Origin: Lederbergia galactosidilytica
GTDB taxonomy: Bacteria > Bacillota > Bacilli > Bacillales > Bacillaceae_C
Reading direction: 5' to 3'
DNA: 64,000 nt
NCBI RefSeq assembly: GCF_017873565.1
Contig: NZ_JAGGKH010000004.1
Span: 124,001 to 188,000, forward strand
Shown here: piece after piece, positions 45,366-55,111 of the stretch
How positions within the stretch are numbered: position 1 is the stretch's first letter
Layout of the letters: every line of letters begins with the position of its first letter
Position numbers and translations under genes: made by a program
Notes under the pieces: model-generated
Databases searched by the model: none
Told to the model about the DNA's origin: nothing
Seen by the model: only the letters and a program-made list of their open reading frames with translations

Positions 45366-47564
45366 ATGCCTGTAGGGGAAGAGTTTTTCAATCGAAAGAG
45401 AAAAGAATTAGGAGTCTCGCTGAATGATGTACAAAAAAGAGCCGTTTTGAATATAGAAGGTCCATTACTTCTTTTAGCTTCACCTGGTTCCGGAAAAACA
45501 ACCACTCTTATTATGAAAATAGGCTACTTAATCGAAGAGGTTGGATTAGAACCCGCTCGTATAAAGGCAGTGACTTTCAGTAATGCATCTGCAAATGATA
45601 TGAAAGAGCGGTACCAGCGTTTTTTTCCCACACTCCCACCTGTTGAGTTTTCGACAATTCATAGTCTCGCCTTCCAGGTCGTTCGGGAGTATTTTTATAA
45701 AAAACAGATTCAATATCACATCATCGAAGGTAGCGATCCTAGTCGCTTCAATAAAAAATTGCTTTTACGAGATTTGTTTAAGGCAGTCAATCATAAGTCC
45801 ATTACAGATGAGCAATTAGAAGAACTGCTCACTTATATCAGTCTAATCAAGAACAAGCTAGTGCCTCAGGATAAATGGTCCACAATTTCCTGTGATGTTC
45901 CAAATGCATTGCAGATTTTCCAAAAATACGAACGGTTTAAACGGGCTGGAACCGATCAACTATTTGTTGACTATGATGATATGCTGACGATTGCCAATCA
46001 GGCGTTTAGAAAAGATCATGCTATATTAGCAAAATACCAACAAAAGTACGATTATCTTTTAACAGATGAAAGTCAAGATACATCATTCGTTCAGCATGCA
46101 ATTATTGAGAAGTTAGTGCAAAAGCATCAAAACCTATGTGTCGTGGCAGATGATGACCAATCTATTTATAGTTGGCGAGCAGCCGAGCCACAATATTTAC
46201 TTAATTTTCAAAAGGTGTATCCAGATGCCCAAATTTTGATGATGGAGCAGAATTATCGTTCTTCTCAAGATATCGTGAGTGTCGCGAATACATTTATTAA
46301 GCAAAATAAAAATCGCTATAATAAAAATATGTTTACTGAAAATCCCACTCATACACCGATTACGTTAAAAACATTAGCAGATTACCAATACCAATCTGAC
46401 TATTTAATAGATCAGATTTCAAAGGAAGAGAATCTGCGTGAAATCGCGGTGTTATATCGCAATAACGCTTCCTCCATTTTACTTTTGGACGCATTGGATA
46501 AAGCACATATCCCTTTCTATATGAAAGATGCTAATAATCGTTTTTTTAGCCATTGGATTGTGGAGGATATTTTAAACTTTATGCGGTTATCGTATGACGT
46601 GAAACGAGTAGATATTTTCGAACGGATTTATTCTAAATTCCATCTTTACCTAAAAAAATCGCATATCCAACAACTGAAGCGACCAAGCCATGAATCGGTC
46701 TTTGATCGTTTGCTAAAATCGACAGACTTGCAGGAGTGGCAGAAGGAAAAAGTGAAGGCTTACCAAAGTCGCTACCACCAAATGCAGAAGAAGACTCCCT
46801 TTCAAGTAATTTTAATGATTCGCGAAGAGTTTGGTTACGAAAAAGTTATGAAGAAGATGTCAGAAAAACTTGGTTTTAAAATGGATTATTTATTAGAGGT
46901 ATTAAATACATTGGAGGAAATTGCAAAATCCACCCAGTCAATGGTCGAATTCGCCAATAGGTTAGACCATTTAGCCTCTTTACTAAAAACATCCAAATAT
47001 AACAAACAGCAAAACGCCATCACACTCTCCACTTTCCATAGCGCGAAGGGATTGGAATTTGCAAAAGTGTATATGATTGATTTAATCAAAGGCGTCATTC
47101 CGACGCAATCTGAGGAGGATCAACTTGAGGAGGGTAAGAGTGAAGAGATGGAAGAAGCTGTGCGTCTTTTCTATGTTGGCATGACGAGAACAAAAACGCA
47201 TTTAGAGCTACTCTCCTATTCCAAACGTTTTGGCAAAAAAGTCAGTCCATCCAAGTTTGTTAGAGATGTCAAAAGAATTATTTCCCCTGAAGAATTCCAA
47301 AAGTCACATCCTACTAAAACAGCGATTCCCAAAAACAAAGCAAGACAGCAAAAAAATGGGAACGCTGATCAAACAAATGCGATCAAAGACCCCGCGAAGT
47401 TTCTTGTCGGACTGAAAATCAAGCATCGCATATTTGGAATAGGCGAAATTACTTATCGAACAGATGATACGATGAAAATTCGCTTTGAAAAATACTCCAA
47501 AACTTTGTCGGTCGACACCTGCCTAGAACATGGATTAATCGAAGCAGTGGATAGCATATCCTGA
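45366..47564 (+). CDS. yjcD: UvrD/Rep-family ATP-dependent helicase (YjcD-like)
   Basis: 732 residues of superfamily 1A. Motif I is LLASPGSGKTTTLIMKIGY (near residue 37), II LLTDESQDTS, III VVADDDQSIYSWR, IV QNYRSSQDI, V TLSTFHSAKGLEF, VI RLFYVGMTRTKTHLELL. The C-terminal 60 residues (LVGLKIKHRIFGIGEITYRT) form a Tudor-like domain, as in PcrA, which binds RNA polymerase. 3' to 5' DNA unwinding is expected. AGAAAGGAT precedes the ATG. It is monocistronic with its own terminator. Confidence 0.92.
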   Translation: MPVGEEFFNRKRKELGVSLNDVQKRAVLNIEGPLLLLASPGSGKTTTLIMKIGYLIEEVGLEPARIKAVTFSNASANDMKERYQRFFPTLPPVEFSTIHSLAFQVVREYFYKKQIQYHIIEGSDPSRFNKKLLLRDLFKAVNHKSITDEQLEELLTYISLIKNKLVPQDKWSTISCDVPNALQIFQKYERFKRAGTDQLFVDYDDMLTIANQAFRKDHAILAKYQQKYDYLLTDESQDTSFVQHAIIEKLVQKHQNLCVVADDDQSIYSWRAAEPQYLLNFQKVYPDAQILMMEQNYRSSQDIVSVANTFIKQNKNRYNKNMFTENPTHTPITLKTLADYQYQSDYLIDQISKEENLREIAVLYRNNASSILLLDALDKAHIPFYMKDANNRFFSHWIVEDILNFMRLSYDVKRVDIFERIYSKFHLYLKKSHIQQLKRPSHESVFDRLLKSTDLQEWQKEKVKAYQSRYHQMQKKTPFQVILMIREEFGYEKVMKKMSEKLGFKMDYLLEVLNTLEEIAKSTQSMVEFANRLDHLASLLKTSKYNKQQNAITLSTFHSAKGLEFAKVYMIDLIKGVIPTQSEEDQLEEGKSEEMEEAVRLFYVGMTRTKTHLELLSYSKRFGKKVSPSKFVRDVKRIISPEEFQKSHPTKTAIPKNKARQQKNGNADQTNAIKDPAKFLVGLKIKHRIFGIGEITYRTDDTMKIRFEKYSKTLSVDTCLEHGLIEAVDSIS

Positions 47565-47596
47565 AATGTACTGAAGATCGTTAGTCTATTTTAAAA

Positions 47597-47650
47597 GTTC
47601 AGCTCCCTTTGTTTTCTAACTTAGGGAACTGAACCTTTTTATGCCTTATC
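47597..47650 (+). terminator. Terminator of the yjcD-like gene
   Basis: GTTCAGCTCCCT (47597-47608) pairs with AGGGAACTGAAC (47633-47644) with one mismatch, and CTTTTT follows. Confidence 0.85.
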
Positions 47651-47662
47651 ATTAGGCGCATC

Positions 47663-48703
47663 CTATTTTACCAATGGCCTTGTTGACTCTCTCAAAATAA
47701 CTTCTCCTTCTAACAATACCTTTTCATAGGGCGCATCTTTTTCTCTTAATCTTCTGATTAACATTTCAACACCGCGTTTTCCCAAATCCTTTTTGGCAAT
47801 TTTGACTGTTGTTAATGTCGGGGAATACCGGTAAGAAACTTCTTTATTATCGAAGCCAGTGACAGACACATCATCAGGCACCTTTACCCCTTTTTTCTCC
47901 AATATACCAACTAAATTTCGTGCAATTTGATCATTTGCGCATACAAACGCTGTTGGGAAATGCAGTTGGCCTTGTCTTTCCTCAATCCATTGACAAAGCA
48001 TAAGGGTTCCCTCACTTAAATTCGTTAAACTTGAATCAAATCTAAAGTTTTGATCCAATATTTCTAGTGCCTTTCGGAAGCCGATCCATCGATCATAGAA
48101 ACTTCTTGAATAATGAATATTCCCGACAAAGTGAATCCTTTGGTGGCCAAGACCTATTAAGTAGTTTGTCATTTTCTCGCTAGCATCGACATTATTATTA
48201 AAGACCGCATCACAGGAAAGCAAATAATCCTCATGGTCGATCATAATGACCGGGATTTCCATTTGGCTTACCTGCAGCATAAGAGGGGTGGTCACCATAC
48301 CAATCGTAATGATCCCTACATACCCCTTAGGATTAATAATAGCTTTTAAATGGTTCGGATTTTCTTCTGTGACAACAACCATTCCAAATCCGTGTTTTTC
48401 AAGTCCTTCCGAGACCCCCTTCATCACCCTTCCCCAGTAAGAAGATGTTGGGGTTTGTTCCCGAATATTTTGCAACAAAACAAGCACTGTCTGTTTTCCA
48501 GAAACGCTGAAGCTATTCTCCAGCGTAATCTGACTTGTCCTTTGTTTTCTTTGATTCACATAGCCTAAATCACTCGCTACACGTAAAACTTGCTCGCGCA
48601 TCTGTGCACTTACTCCGTCCTTCCCAGACAATGCCCTTGAAACAACATATTTAGATACTCCTAAATAATCGGCAATAAGTTGCATCGTTACTTTCTTGCT
48701 CAT
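47663..48703 (-). CDS. LacI-family regulator in the mannan locus (first of two)
   Basis: 346 residues. The N-terminal helix-turn-helix (MQLIADYLGVSKYVVSRALS) and hinge are followed by a periplasmic-binding-like sugar domain (GVKVPDDVSVTGFDNKEVSY near residue 270). It starts 27 bases downstream of the beta-mannosidase gene in the same direction, so the two are co-transcribed. It may bind the 16-bp ARGTTAWYGTTNAMYY sites of this locus, which include one over the promoter of its own operon. Which of the two LacI proteins recognises that motif cannot be decided from sequence. Confidence 0.9.
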   Translation of the reverse strand: MSKKVTMQLIADYLGVSKYVVSRALSGKDGVSAQMREQVLRVASDLGYVNQRKQRTSQITLENSFSVSGKQTVLVLLQNIREQTPTSSYWGRVMKGVSEGLEKHGFGMVVVTEENPNHLKAIINPKGYVGIITIGMVTTPLMLQVSQMEIPVIMIDHEDYLLSCDAVFNNNVDASEKMTNYLIGLGHQRIHFVGNIHYSRSFYDRWIGFRKALEILDQNFRFDSSLTNLSEGTLMLCQWIEERQGQLHFPTAFVCANDQIARNLVGILEKKGVKVPDDVSVTGFDNKEVSYRYSPTLTTVKIAKKDLGKRGVEMLIRRLREKDAPYEKVLLEGEVILRESTRPLVK

Positions 48704-48729
48704 GGAGTCGATCTCTCCAATAAAAATAT

Positions 48730-51186
48730 TTAGTTTGCAATATTATAAATGCTACGTACAATAAGACGATCTTGAAAGGTTCGCGATGAAAGCTTTTGAC
48801 TTAAGCTCTCCTTTTTCACAACTATTTTTTTGCTTCGATCAGCTGATAAGTCAAAATAATTTTCATTAAAGATGCAGTCTGCTCCATCTAAATCTAGCTC
48901 AACGTATTTAGCAAAGCATGCGGATGAAAGCTCAATCTCGAAAGTATCATCCGTCTCTTTAACCTGATGATGAATTTGCGGATCTAAGAATTCAAAGTGT
49001 TTAGCCTTTGTGAATAAAACCGTTGTAGTGGAATAGAGTTCTCCATCTATATATAAAAGCGCCTCAAGATACACACGTCTCTTTTCAGCCAGTGTTAGTT
49101 GATCTGCAAAAGATAGAGCTTCTAATTTCTGAGCTGTTAAGGAAGGAATCTCTTGAACTGTCGTTCCTTCTTTAAGTATTCGGGAACGGTTTGTCTTTAA
49201 CTTCCACTCAACCTTTACCGTCTTACTTCCTAGCGTGTCATTCGTTACATAAATATCCGCCTCTGTCCCTTCTTCTTGAATCGAAAGTAAGATAGGATCA
49301 TAGAACTTCTTGGCGAAATAATGCAATGCTTTCCAGCGCCCTTCATAATCTATGCTCGACCATGAAGCCACTGGCCAACAATCATTAAGCTGCCAATATA
49401 AAGAACCCATGCACCTCCCGCGATTTCTCCTCCAATGTTCCACCCCATATTTGATCGCTTCCGCCTGTTGAATTTGCGATACATACAGTAAGGAAGGGAA
49501 ATCTTTTGGATATAAGAAATTCTCCGATAAATAAGATAAGATCAATCCATTAGCTCCATCATTTTTTTGGTGTTTTTCCATGACATAGGAAAAAATATTA
49601 CGATCTTCCTCTTCCGTGAATGTTTCAATTGTTTTAATAGACGGAAAAGATTGGAATCCAAACTCAGAGCAAAATCTAAAATGATATTTTCGGTATTCCG
49701 TAAATGGTTTCCTTCCATGCCAAACATTCCAATAATGCATATCTCCCACATCTGGATTGCGCGGCTGATCAAATCCCCCACCAGAAGATGGAGAGGATGG
49801 CCAATAGAATGTTTCAGGGTCTAGGTTTTCCATTAACTCTGGAAGCATCACTTCGAATAATTTAATATAATCTGTCCGGAATTTTGAACGCTCTGGCCAG
49901 CCCCAATATTCCCAACCTTCTTCCACTTCGTTATTGCCACACCATATTCCTAAACTAGCATGATGACGAATGCGCTTTACATTATCAATAACCTCTTGTT
50001 TTACTGTCTCTGCAAATCCTTTCGTTACGTCATAAGCACTACAAGCAAACATGAAATCTTGCCAAACAATCAGACCATATTGATCACATAATTCATAGAA
50101 GTAATCAGGAGGATAGTAACCCCCACCCCATATTCTAATCATGTTAAAATTCGCTTCCACACAATCCTGAATAAGCCGCTCCGTTCGTTGCCTTGAAGTT
50201 CTCGGAATAAGACTATCCTCAGGAATATAATTGGCTCCTTTTGCAAATAGCGAAATACCATTCACACTAAATTCAAAAGATTTACCCCATTGATCAGCTT
50301 CATGTTTAACTTCAATGGTACGCAAACCTATCTGATACTTCTTATGATCCACAATCTTCCCTGCAGCCGTTGCTGTGATTTGGATATCATATAGTGGTTG
50401 ATTTCCATAACCTTTAGGCCACCATAACTTCGGTTCTTCAATCAAAAAGGGAAAATTCTCCTCATTCATAGCCTTTTTTACATTTTGAGTACTGATATGA
50501 CCATCAGGACTTGTTACTGTTATTTCTAATTCGATGTCCCCCTCTAATAATCGTTCTATTTGAACCCTAACATTTACATCAACATGATTTTCAAAATGTT
50601 GTTGTGTAATATAGACATCATCAAGGTAGCCAATATTGCGCCCAACAAGCGTAATACTGCGCCAAATACCAAAGTCGGGAATTTTTGGGCCCCAATCCCA
50701 CCCAAACATACTATGAGCCTTACGGGCATAGGGATAGCCTGGGATTGCATGTTCCACCCCAACTAATGGCTGTTTCTTCTGTCTTTCCTCTATAAATTTC
50801 ACCGGAGAAGCAAATTGAACTTTAATGCTGTTTTCCCCTTGAAGCAATACTTCTTTTACATCCATCTCATATGTCCTATGCATATTATTTGTGCGAGCTA
50901 TTTCATTATCGTTGATATAGATGGTAGCAAATGTATCTAATCCTTCAGATAGCAAAATTATTTGATCTTGTTGAAGAAACTCTTCCGTTAAAGTAAATGA
51001 TCGTTTATATTCATAAGACTTTTCTGCAATACGATAAGCTTCTATTTCATTATCACGATAAAAAGGATCTGCGATTTTCCCGAGGGTTAATAAGTCATTC
51101 ATAACAGATCCCGGAACAGTCGCTGTTAGCCATTCTTCCTCACCTATTTCCCGCATTTCCCAAATTCCATCCAAAGAAAACTCCAT
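48730..51186 (-). CDS. Intracellular beta-mannosidase, GH2
   Basis: 818 residues, no signal peptide. The build is a jelly-roll N-terminal domain, two immunoglobulin-like domains around a (beta/alpha)8 barrel at about 290-600, and a C-terminal domain. Key parts are FNMIRIWGGGYYPPDYFYEL, GIWCGNNEVEEGWEYWG with the acid/base Glu of the NE pair, and FRFCSEFGFQSFPS with the nucleophile Glu. It removes terminal beta-1,4 mannose from manno-oligosaccharides. The ATG at 51186 is chosen, with AAAGGTG nine bases upstream; the GTG at 51198 lies within that site. It leads an operon with the LacI gene and is divergent from the alpha-galactosidase gene. Confidence 0.93.
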   Translation of the reverse strand: MEFSLDGIWEMREIGEEEWLTATVPGSVMNDLLTLGKIADPFYRDNEIEAYRIAEKSYEYKRSFTLTEEFLQQDQIILLSEGLDTFATIYINDNEIARTNNMHRTYEMDVKEVLLQGENSIKVQFASPVKFIEERQKKQPLVGVEHAIPGYPYARKAHSMFGWDWGPKIPDFGIWRSITLVGRNIGYLDDVYITQQHFENHVDVNVRVQIERLLEGDIELEITVTSPDGHISTQNVKKAMNEENFPFLIEEPKLWWPKGYGNQPLYDIQITATAAGKIVDHKKYQIGLRTIEVKHEADQWGKSFEFSVNGISLFAKGANYIPEDSLIPRTSRQRTERLIQDCVEANFNMIRIWGGGYYPPDYFYELCDQYGLIVWQDFMFACSAYDVTKGFAETVKQEVIDNVKRIRHHASLGIWCGNNEVEEGWEYWGWPERSKFRTDYIKLFEVMLPELMENLDPETFYWPSSPSSGGGFDQPRNPDVGDMHYWNVWHGRKPFTEYRKYHFRFCSEFGFQSFPSIKTIETFTEEEDRNIFSYVMEKHQKNDGANGLILSYLSENFLYPKDFPSLLYVSQIQQAEAIKYGVEHWRRNRGRCMGSLYWQLNDCWPVASWSSIDYEGRWKALHYFAKKFYDPILLSIQEEGTEADIYVTNDTLGSKTVKVEWKLKTNRSRILKEGTTVQEIPSLTAQKLEALSFADQLTLAEKRRVYLEALLYIDGELYSTTTVLFTKAKHFEFLDPQIHHQVKETDDTFEIELSSACFAKYVELDLDGADCIFNENYFDLSADRSKKIVVKKESLSQKLSSRTFQDRLIVRSIYNIAN

Positions 51187-51240
51187 TAAACTCAACACCT
51201 TTGTTATTTTTGTTATTTCAAAATCCGCTTTGTTAGGTAG

Positions 51241-51278
51241 ATTATAACACGCTTTAATTATAAAGTTAACGTTTAATC
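51241..51278 (-). promoter_or_regulatory. Beta-mannosidase promoter with LacI-type operator (site A)
   Basis: On the minus strand a TATAAT (51241-51246) lies 17 bases from TTAACT (51264-51269). AAGTTAACGTTTAATC (plus strand 51263-51278) covers the -35 box. It is one of five copies of the locus motif, so repression by occlusion is likely. Confidence 0.65.
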
Positions 51279-51369
51279 ATAAAATACTTTTATCTTTTCT
51301 TATCTTAACTTATTAAAGATAGATTATCGTTAGTGACCATTCGATACAAACAGCTTTGGTTAATTATAT

Positions 51370-51424
51370 TTAGGTTATTGTTAACCTAAATCCATTGTAT
51401 TGACCCTTACGACTTGCTATAATT
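51370..51424 (+). promoter_or_regulatory. Alpha-galactosidase promoter with palindromic operator (site C)
   Basis: TTGTAT (51396-51401), a 17-base spacer and TATAAT (51419-51424). Just upstream is a 9+4+9 palindrome, TTTAGGTTA - TTGT - TAACCTAAA (51370-51391), which contains the motif copy AGGTTATTGTTAACCT. Its place before the -35 box differs from the other four copies, and it lies about 90 bases from site A, so looping between the two divergent promoters is possible. Confidence 0.65.
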
Positions 51425-51457
51425 AGCCTAATCATATAAAACACGGGGTGAAAAAGC

Positions 51458-53692
51458 TTGGGTATTAAAATTAATCAAGAAAACAAGGAATTTCATTTAT
51501 ACAACAAAGAGGTCAGCTATATTTTTCGCGTTTTAGAAAAAAGTTATCAACTCGAACAACTGTATTACGGAAAAAGAATAAGGCATAGGGACTCATTTTC
51601 ACATCTTATCGAGAGGGAGGTTCGTCCTTCATGTAATATGTTTGAATATGATCACACTTCTTCGTTAGAGCATATTAAACAGGAATATCCTAGTTACGGA
51701 ACAACAGATTATCGCTACCCCGCTCATATGATCACAAATAATATCGGGAGCTCGATCACGAATTTTAAATATGTACGATATGAAATGGAGGAGGGTAAAA
51801 AACCTCTAGATGGCTTACCCGCAACATATGTCGAACATCAGGATGAAGCTGATACATTAAGGATCATCTTATTTGATCAAGTTCTTCAGGCAACCTTAAT
51901 ATTGAGCTATACTATTTATAATCATCGCAATGTCATCACTCGCCATGCCAAGTTTGTGAATGAAGGAAATGAAGCCTTTTTCATAAATAATGCAATGAGT
52001 GCCAGTGTTGATCTACCAGATGATCAGTATGAAATGGTTCATCTTAATGGCGCCTGGGCACGTGAAGGACATATTGAAGCTCATAAATTAACGAAAGGCA
52101 TTCAATCCATATACAGTTCTCGCGGTGCGAGTAGTCATGTTCACAACCCATTTTTGGCGTTAAAACGGTTGAGCGCAACAGAAGACCATGGTGAGGTTTA
52201 TGGCTTTAGCCTTGTTTACAGCGGAAACTTTCTTGCACAAGTTGAAGTAGATCCCTATAGCGTTAGCCGTGTCCTCGTTGGAATCAACCCATTCCAATTT
52301 ACGTGGCGTCTAAATCCAACTCAATCATTCCAAACTCCTGAATGTGTAATGGTTTATTCTGATCAGGGTTTAAATGGAATGAGCCAAACATACCATCAAT
52401 TATATCGGGAGAGATTAGTACGCGGCTTTTGGCGAGATCGCACCCGTCCCATCCTGATTAATAACTGGGAAGCGACTTATTTTGATTTTGACGAAGAAAA
52501 AGTCTTTGGAATCGCTGAAACAGCTCACCAATTAGGTATTGAGCTATTTGTTCTTGATGATGGTTGGTTCGGAAAGCGGGATGATGATACAAGCTCTTTG
52601 GGAGACTGGTTCGAAGATAGAAAGAAGCTCCCTAATGGGATTGAGGGTTTATCAGAAAAAGTTGATCAATTAGGAATGAAATTCGGCCTATGGTTTGAAC
52701 CAGAGATGATTTGCAAAGATACAACACTTTACGAGCAACATCCTGACTGGCTGATCTCTACACCAAATCGTCGTGAATCACATGGGCGAAACCAGTTTGT
52801 TTTAGACTTCTCTAAGAGTGAAGTAGTCGAGCATATTTTTCAGCAGATGGATACCATTCTCGAAAAATCAAAAATCTCCTATATAAAATGGGATATGAAC
52901 CGTTATATTACCGAGGCTTACTCGACTAGCCTTGATGCTGACCAGCAAGGAGAAATGTTTCACCGTTATATTTTAGGAGTTTACCAACTTTACGAAAAGC
53001 TTATCGAAAAATACCCAAACATTCTTTTTGAATCATGTGCAGGTGGTGGCGGGCGCTTTGACCCTGGCATGCTATATTATGCACCACAAACTTGGACAAG
53101 CGATGATACGGATGCAGTTGAACGCTTAAAGATTCAATATGGGCATTCCATGGTATATCCATTAAATGCAATTGGCAGTCATGTTTCAACTATTCCAAAT
53201 CACCAAGTTGGCAGAAGAACTCCTATCGAAACAAGAGCAAATGTCGCCTATTTTGGCACTTTTGGATATGAGCTTGATATTACAAAGCTCACTGAAGAAG
53301 ACCAGCAAAAAGTAAAGGAGCAAGTTGCTTTTTTCAAAGCAAACCGTCATTTACTCCATACAGGGGACTTCTATCGATTGCTGAATCCTTTTGAAAGTAA
53401 CGAGACTGCGTGGATGGTTGTATCTCAAGATCAGAAAGAAGCGATTGTTGGCTATTACAAGGTACTCGCTAAACCAAACGAGAAATATAATAGGCTAAAA
53501 CTAAATGGCTTAGATCCGAATAAACTTTATACTGTCAATGGCCGAAACTCAAGCCATTATGGTGATGAATTAATGAATATCGGCATTCTCTTAAATCAGG
53601 ATTACACAGACCGCGCCGATGAATATTGGCAGCGCGATCATCCAAAAGATTATGATTCTAATTTATTTATCTTAAAAGAAAAAACTAGATAA
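51458..53692 (+). CDS. Alpha-galactosidase, GH36
   Basis: 744 residues, no signal peptide. The layout is an N-terminal beta-supersandwich, a TIM barrel at about 340-640 and a C-terminal beta domain. Signatures are ELFVLDDGWFGKRDDD, GLWFEPEMI, YIKWDMNRYITE (nucleophile Asp near residue 480), FESCAGGGGRFD, and WTSDDTDAVERL (acid/base Asp). It removes alpha-1,6 galactose side groups from galactomannan-derived oligosaccharides. The start is a TTG with GGGGTGA eight bases upstream. It is monocistronic and divergent from beta-mannosidase. Confidence 0.93.
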   Translation: MGIKINQENKEFHLYNKEVSYIFRVLEKSYQLEQLYYGKRIRHRDSFSHLIEREVRPSCNMFEYDHTSSLEHIKQEYPSYGTTDYRYPAHMITNNIGSSITNFKYVRYEMEEGKKPLDGLPATYVEHQDEADTLRIILFDQVLQATLILSYTIYNHRNVITRHAKFVNEGNEAFFINNAMSASVDLPDDQYEMVHLNGAWAREGHIEAHKLTKGIQSIYSSRGASSHVHNPFLALKRLSATEDHGEVYGFSLVYSGNFLAQVEVDPYSVSRVLVGINPFQFTWRLNPTQSFQTPECVMVYSDQGLNGMSQTYHQLYRERLVRGFWRDRTRPILINNWEATYFDFDEEKVFGIAETAHQLGIELFVLDDGWFGKRDDDTSSLGDWFEDRKKLPNGIEGLSEKVDQLGMKFGLWFEPEMICKDTTLYEQHPDWLISTPNRRESHGRNQFVLDFSKSEVVEHIFQQMDTILEKSKISYIKWDMNRYITEAYSTSLDADQQGEMFHRYILGVYQLYEKLIEKYPNILFESCAGGGGRFDPGMLYYAPQTWTSDDTDAVERLKIQYGHSMVYPLNAIGSHVSTIPNHQVGRRTPIETRANVAYFGTFGYELDITKLTEEDQQKVKEQVAFFKANRHLLHTGDFYRLLNPFESNETAWMVVSQDQKEAIVGYYKVLAKPNEKYNRLKLNGLDPNKLYTVNGRNSSHYGDELMNIGILLNQDYTDRADEYWQRDHPKDYDSNLFILKEKTR

Positions 53693-53704
53693 TTGCCGAT
53701 CCGA

Positions 53705-53756
53705 TTTTAAAAAAGGAGCCTCGAGAAAGTTATCATTACAACCTTTTGGAGGCTCC
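53705..53756. terminator. Hairpin after the alpha-galactosidase gene
   Basis: GGAGCCTC (53715-53722) pairs with GAGGCTCC (53749-53756) across a 26-base loop. On the plus side the T-run is missing; on the minus side TTTTTTAAAA follows. It may work mainly against transcription arriving from the right. Confidence 0.5.
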
Positions 53757-54045
53757 CCTATTATGAGCTACTACTCTATTTACTAACAAAAGCTTGCTTT
53801 CACAGCCTATTAACCACGAAACTCCCTAACTTAACTTGTCTAAAAACCGATAACTCCCCCAACGAATGCTAGCAGTTCTTCCACGTAGGCATTCTACTCT
53901 TCAGTCACGACGACAATTTACTTACCACTTCCCTGAATTTTTCACTCACTTCAATCATTTCTCTAGTACTAATTTACAATTCATTCATATGTTCCGAGCT
54001 GTTTACTCCATTACGTTTCATACATCTAGAGATTTTCCCAAGCTA
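53757..54045. other. Gene-free stretch between the alpha-galactosidase and GH113 genes
   Basis: No convincing open frame. One inverted repeat, GAATGC and GCATTC around 53865-53892, is present. Nothing else is recognisable. Confidence 0.4.
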
Positions 54046-54077
54046 AACAAAAAGACTCTCCTAAATGTGAGGAGAGT
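54046..54077 (-). terminator. Terminator of the mannan ABC transporter operon
   Basis: ACTCTCCT (54055-54062) and AGGAGAGT (54070-54077); on the minus strand the stem is followed by CTTTTTGTTT. It lies about 55 bases after the GH113 stop. Confidence 0.8.
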
Positions 54078-54129
54078 TGAAAATGAACAAAAACCGCAAA
54101 ACCACTGATATTTTGAATGTAGATATCCT

Positions 54130-55062
54130 TTACAGAATTTTTGAATAATGCGCATGAATCACTTTCTCAGCTGGCTTTCCAAAAACACCATATCCTTTAT
54201 CATTTACTGCATTGGCTTCAGCATCTAACACGGTATTCCAATCCCAAAGACCGAATCCCTTTACCCAATCTCTTTGTTCTGTTTTCGCAAACATTTTTTC
54301 GTAAAAATCTTTTTGTTCTTCCAAACTAATATCTCCAACTAATTCCCAATCATTCGGGATATAGGATGAGCCTAATCTGCTTGGACACCCAGCTTCGGCG
54401 AAGAAGAAAGGTTTATTATAAGTTTTGACAACTTTTTCAATACGGTCAAGCTGCCGGTCCCAATCATCAATTGGGTAGTATCCACTTGACGAGATTACAT
54501 CCACTGCATCCCACCAGCTTACATTTTCCTCTTGATATTTATCCGTATTATACGTAATAGGGCCTGAATAAACTTCTCTTACATCCTTAATTAATGCTCG
54601 CCATTCTTCAGAACGTCTTTCCGCTTGCACCATTTCACAGCCCACTATCAACATTTCACATTTCGTTTTCTCCGCTATTTCAGCATAGTGTAATTGATAG
54701 GCCGTATAGCTCGCAAACCATTCATGCCATTTCGGTTCACAAGGTATATCATGGTCAAAAAAGTTAATATGCGCGCGCCATGTTCCGATTCGCGTATTGA
54801 CTGTCGGCTTCAAAATTACTTTTAGACCTAATTCTCGGGCATAACTAATCATAGAGATCAGTTCATCATCCTCAACCATATGAGAGCCCTTATAATCTAT
54901 TTCAATGGATTGCGCCGTATCTTGCAAAGCAGCTAAAGAAAAAATAACATATTCGCTATTCGTTCGCTCTTTCATCAAACGTAGAGATGTTTTCGCTTCT
55001 ACTTTGTAAAAATCACCCTTTTTACTGTCCCAACCAAAGGTAAAACCTTTAATAAACTCCAT
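54130..55062 (-). CDS. GH113 beta-1,4-mannanase-like glycosidase, intracellular
   Basis: 310 residues and no signal peptide. It reads like the GH113 group: FIKGFTFGWDSKKGDF at the start, LGLKVILKPTVNTRIGTWRA, MLIVGCEMVQAERRSEEWR with the acid/base Glu, YNTDKYQ, and PFFFAEAGCPSRLGSSYI with the nucleophile Glu. Known members cleave mannan and manno-oligosaccharides with retention. The ATG at 55062 is chosen over 55080 because AGTAGGT lies seven bases before it. It ends the operon binding protein - permease - permease - GH113, so it probably shortens imported oligosaccharides inside the cell. Confidence 0.85.
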   Translation of the reverse strand: MEFIKGFTFGWDSKKGDFYKVEAKTSLRLMKERTNSEYVIFSLAALQDTAQSIEIDYKGSHMVEDDELISMISYARELGLKVILKPTVNTRIGTWRAHINFFDHDIPCEPKWHEWFASYTAYQLHYAEIAEKTKCEMLIVGCEMVQAERRSEEWRALIKDVREVYSGPITYNTDKYQEENVSWWDAVDVISSSGYYPIDDWDRQLDRIEKVVKTYNKPFFFAEAGCPSRLGSSYIPNDWELVGDISLEEQKDFYEKMFAKTEQRDWVKGFGLWDWNTVLDAEANAVNDKGYGVFGKPAEKVIHAHYSKIL

Positions 55063-55111
55063 CAAAATACCTACTTCCATTCTATGAATATCATTTCACC
55101 AATCATATCGA

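Noticed and set aside
53860-54108. 80-codon plus-strand frame after the alpha-galactosidase gene
   Set aside because: No ribosome site, Phe/His/Thr-rich, and it runs through the terminator of the opposite operon.
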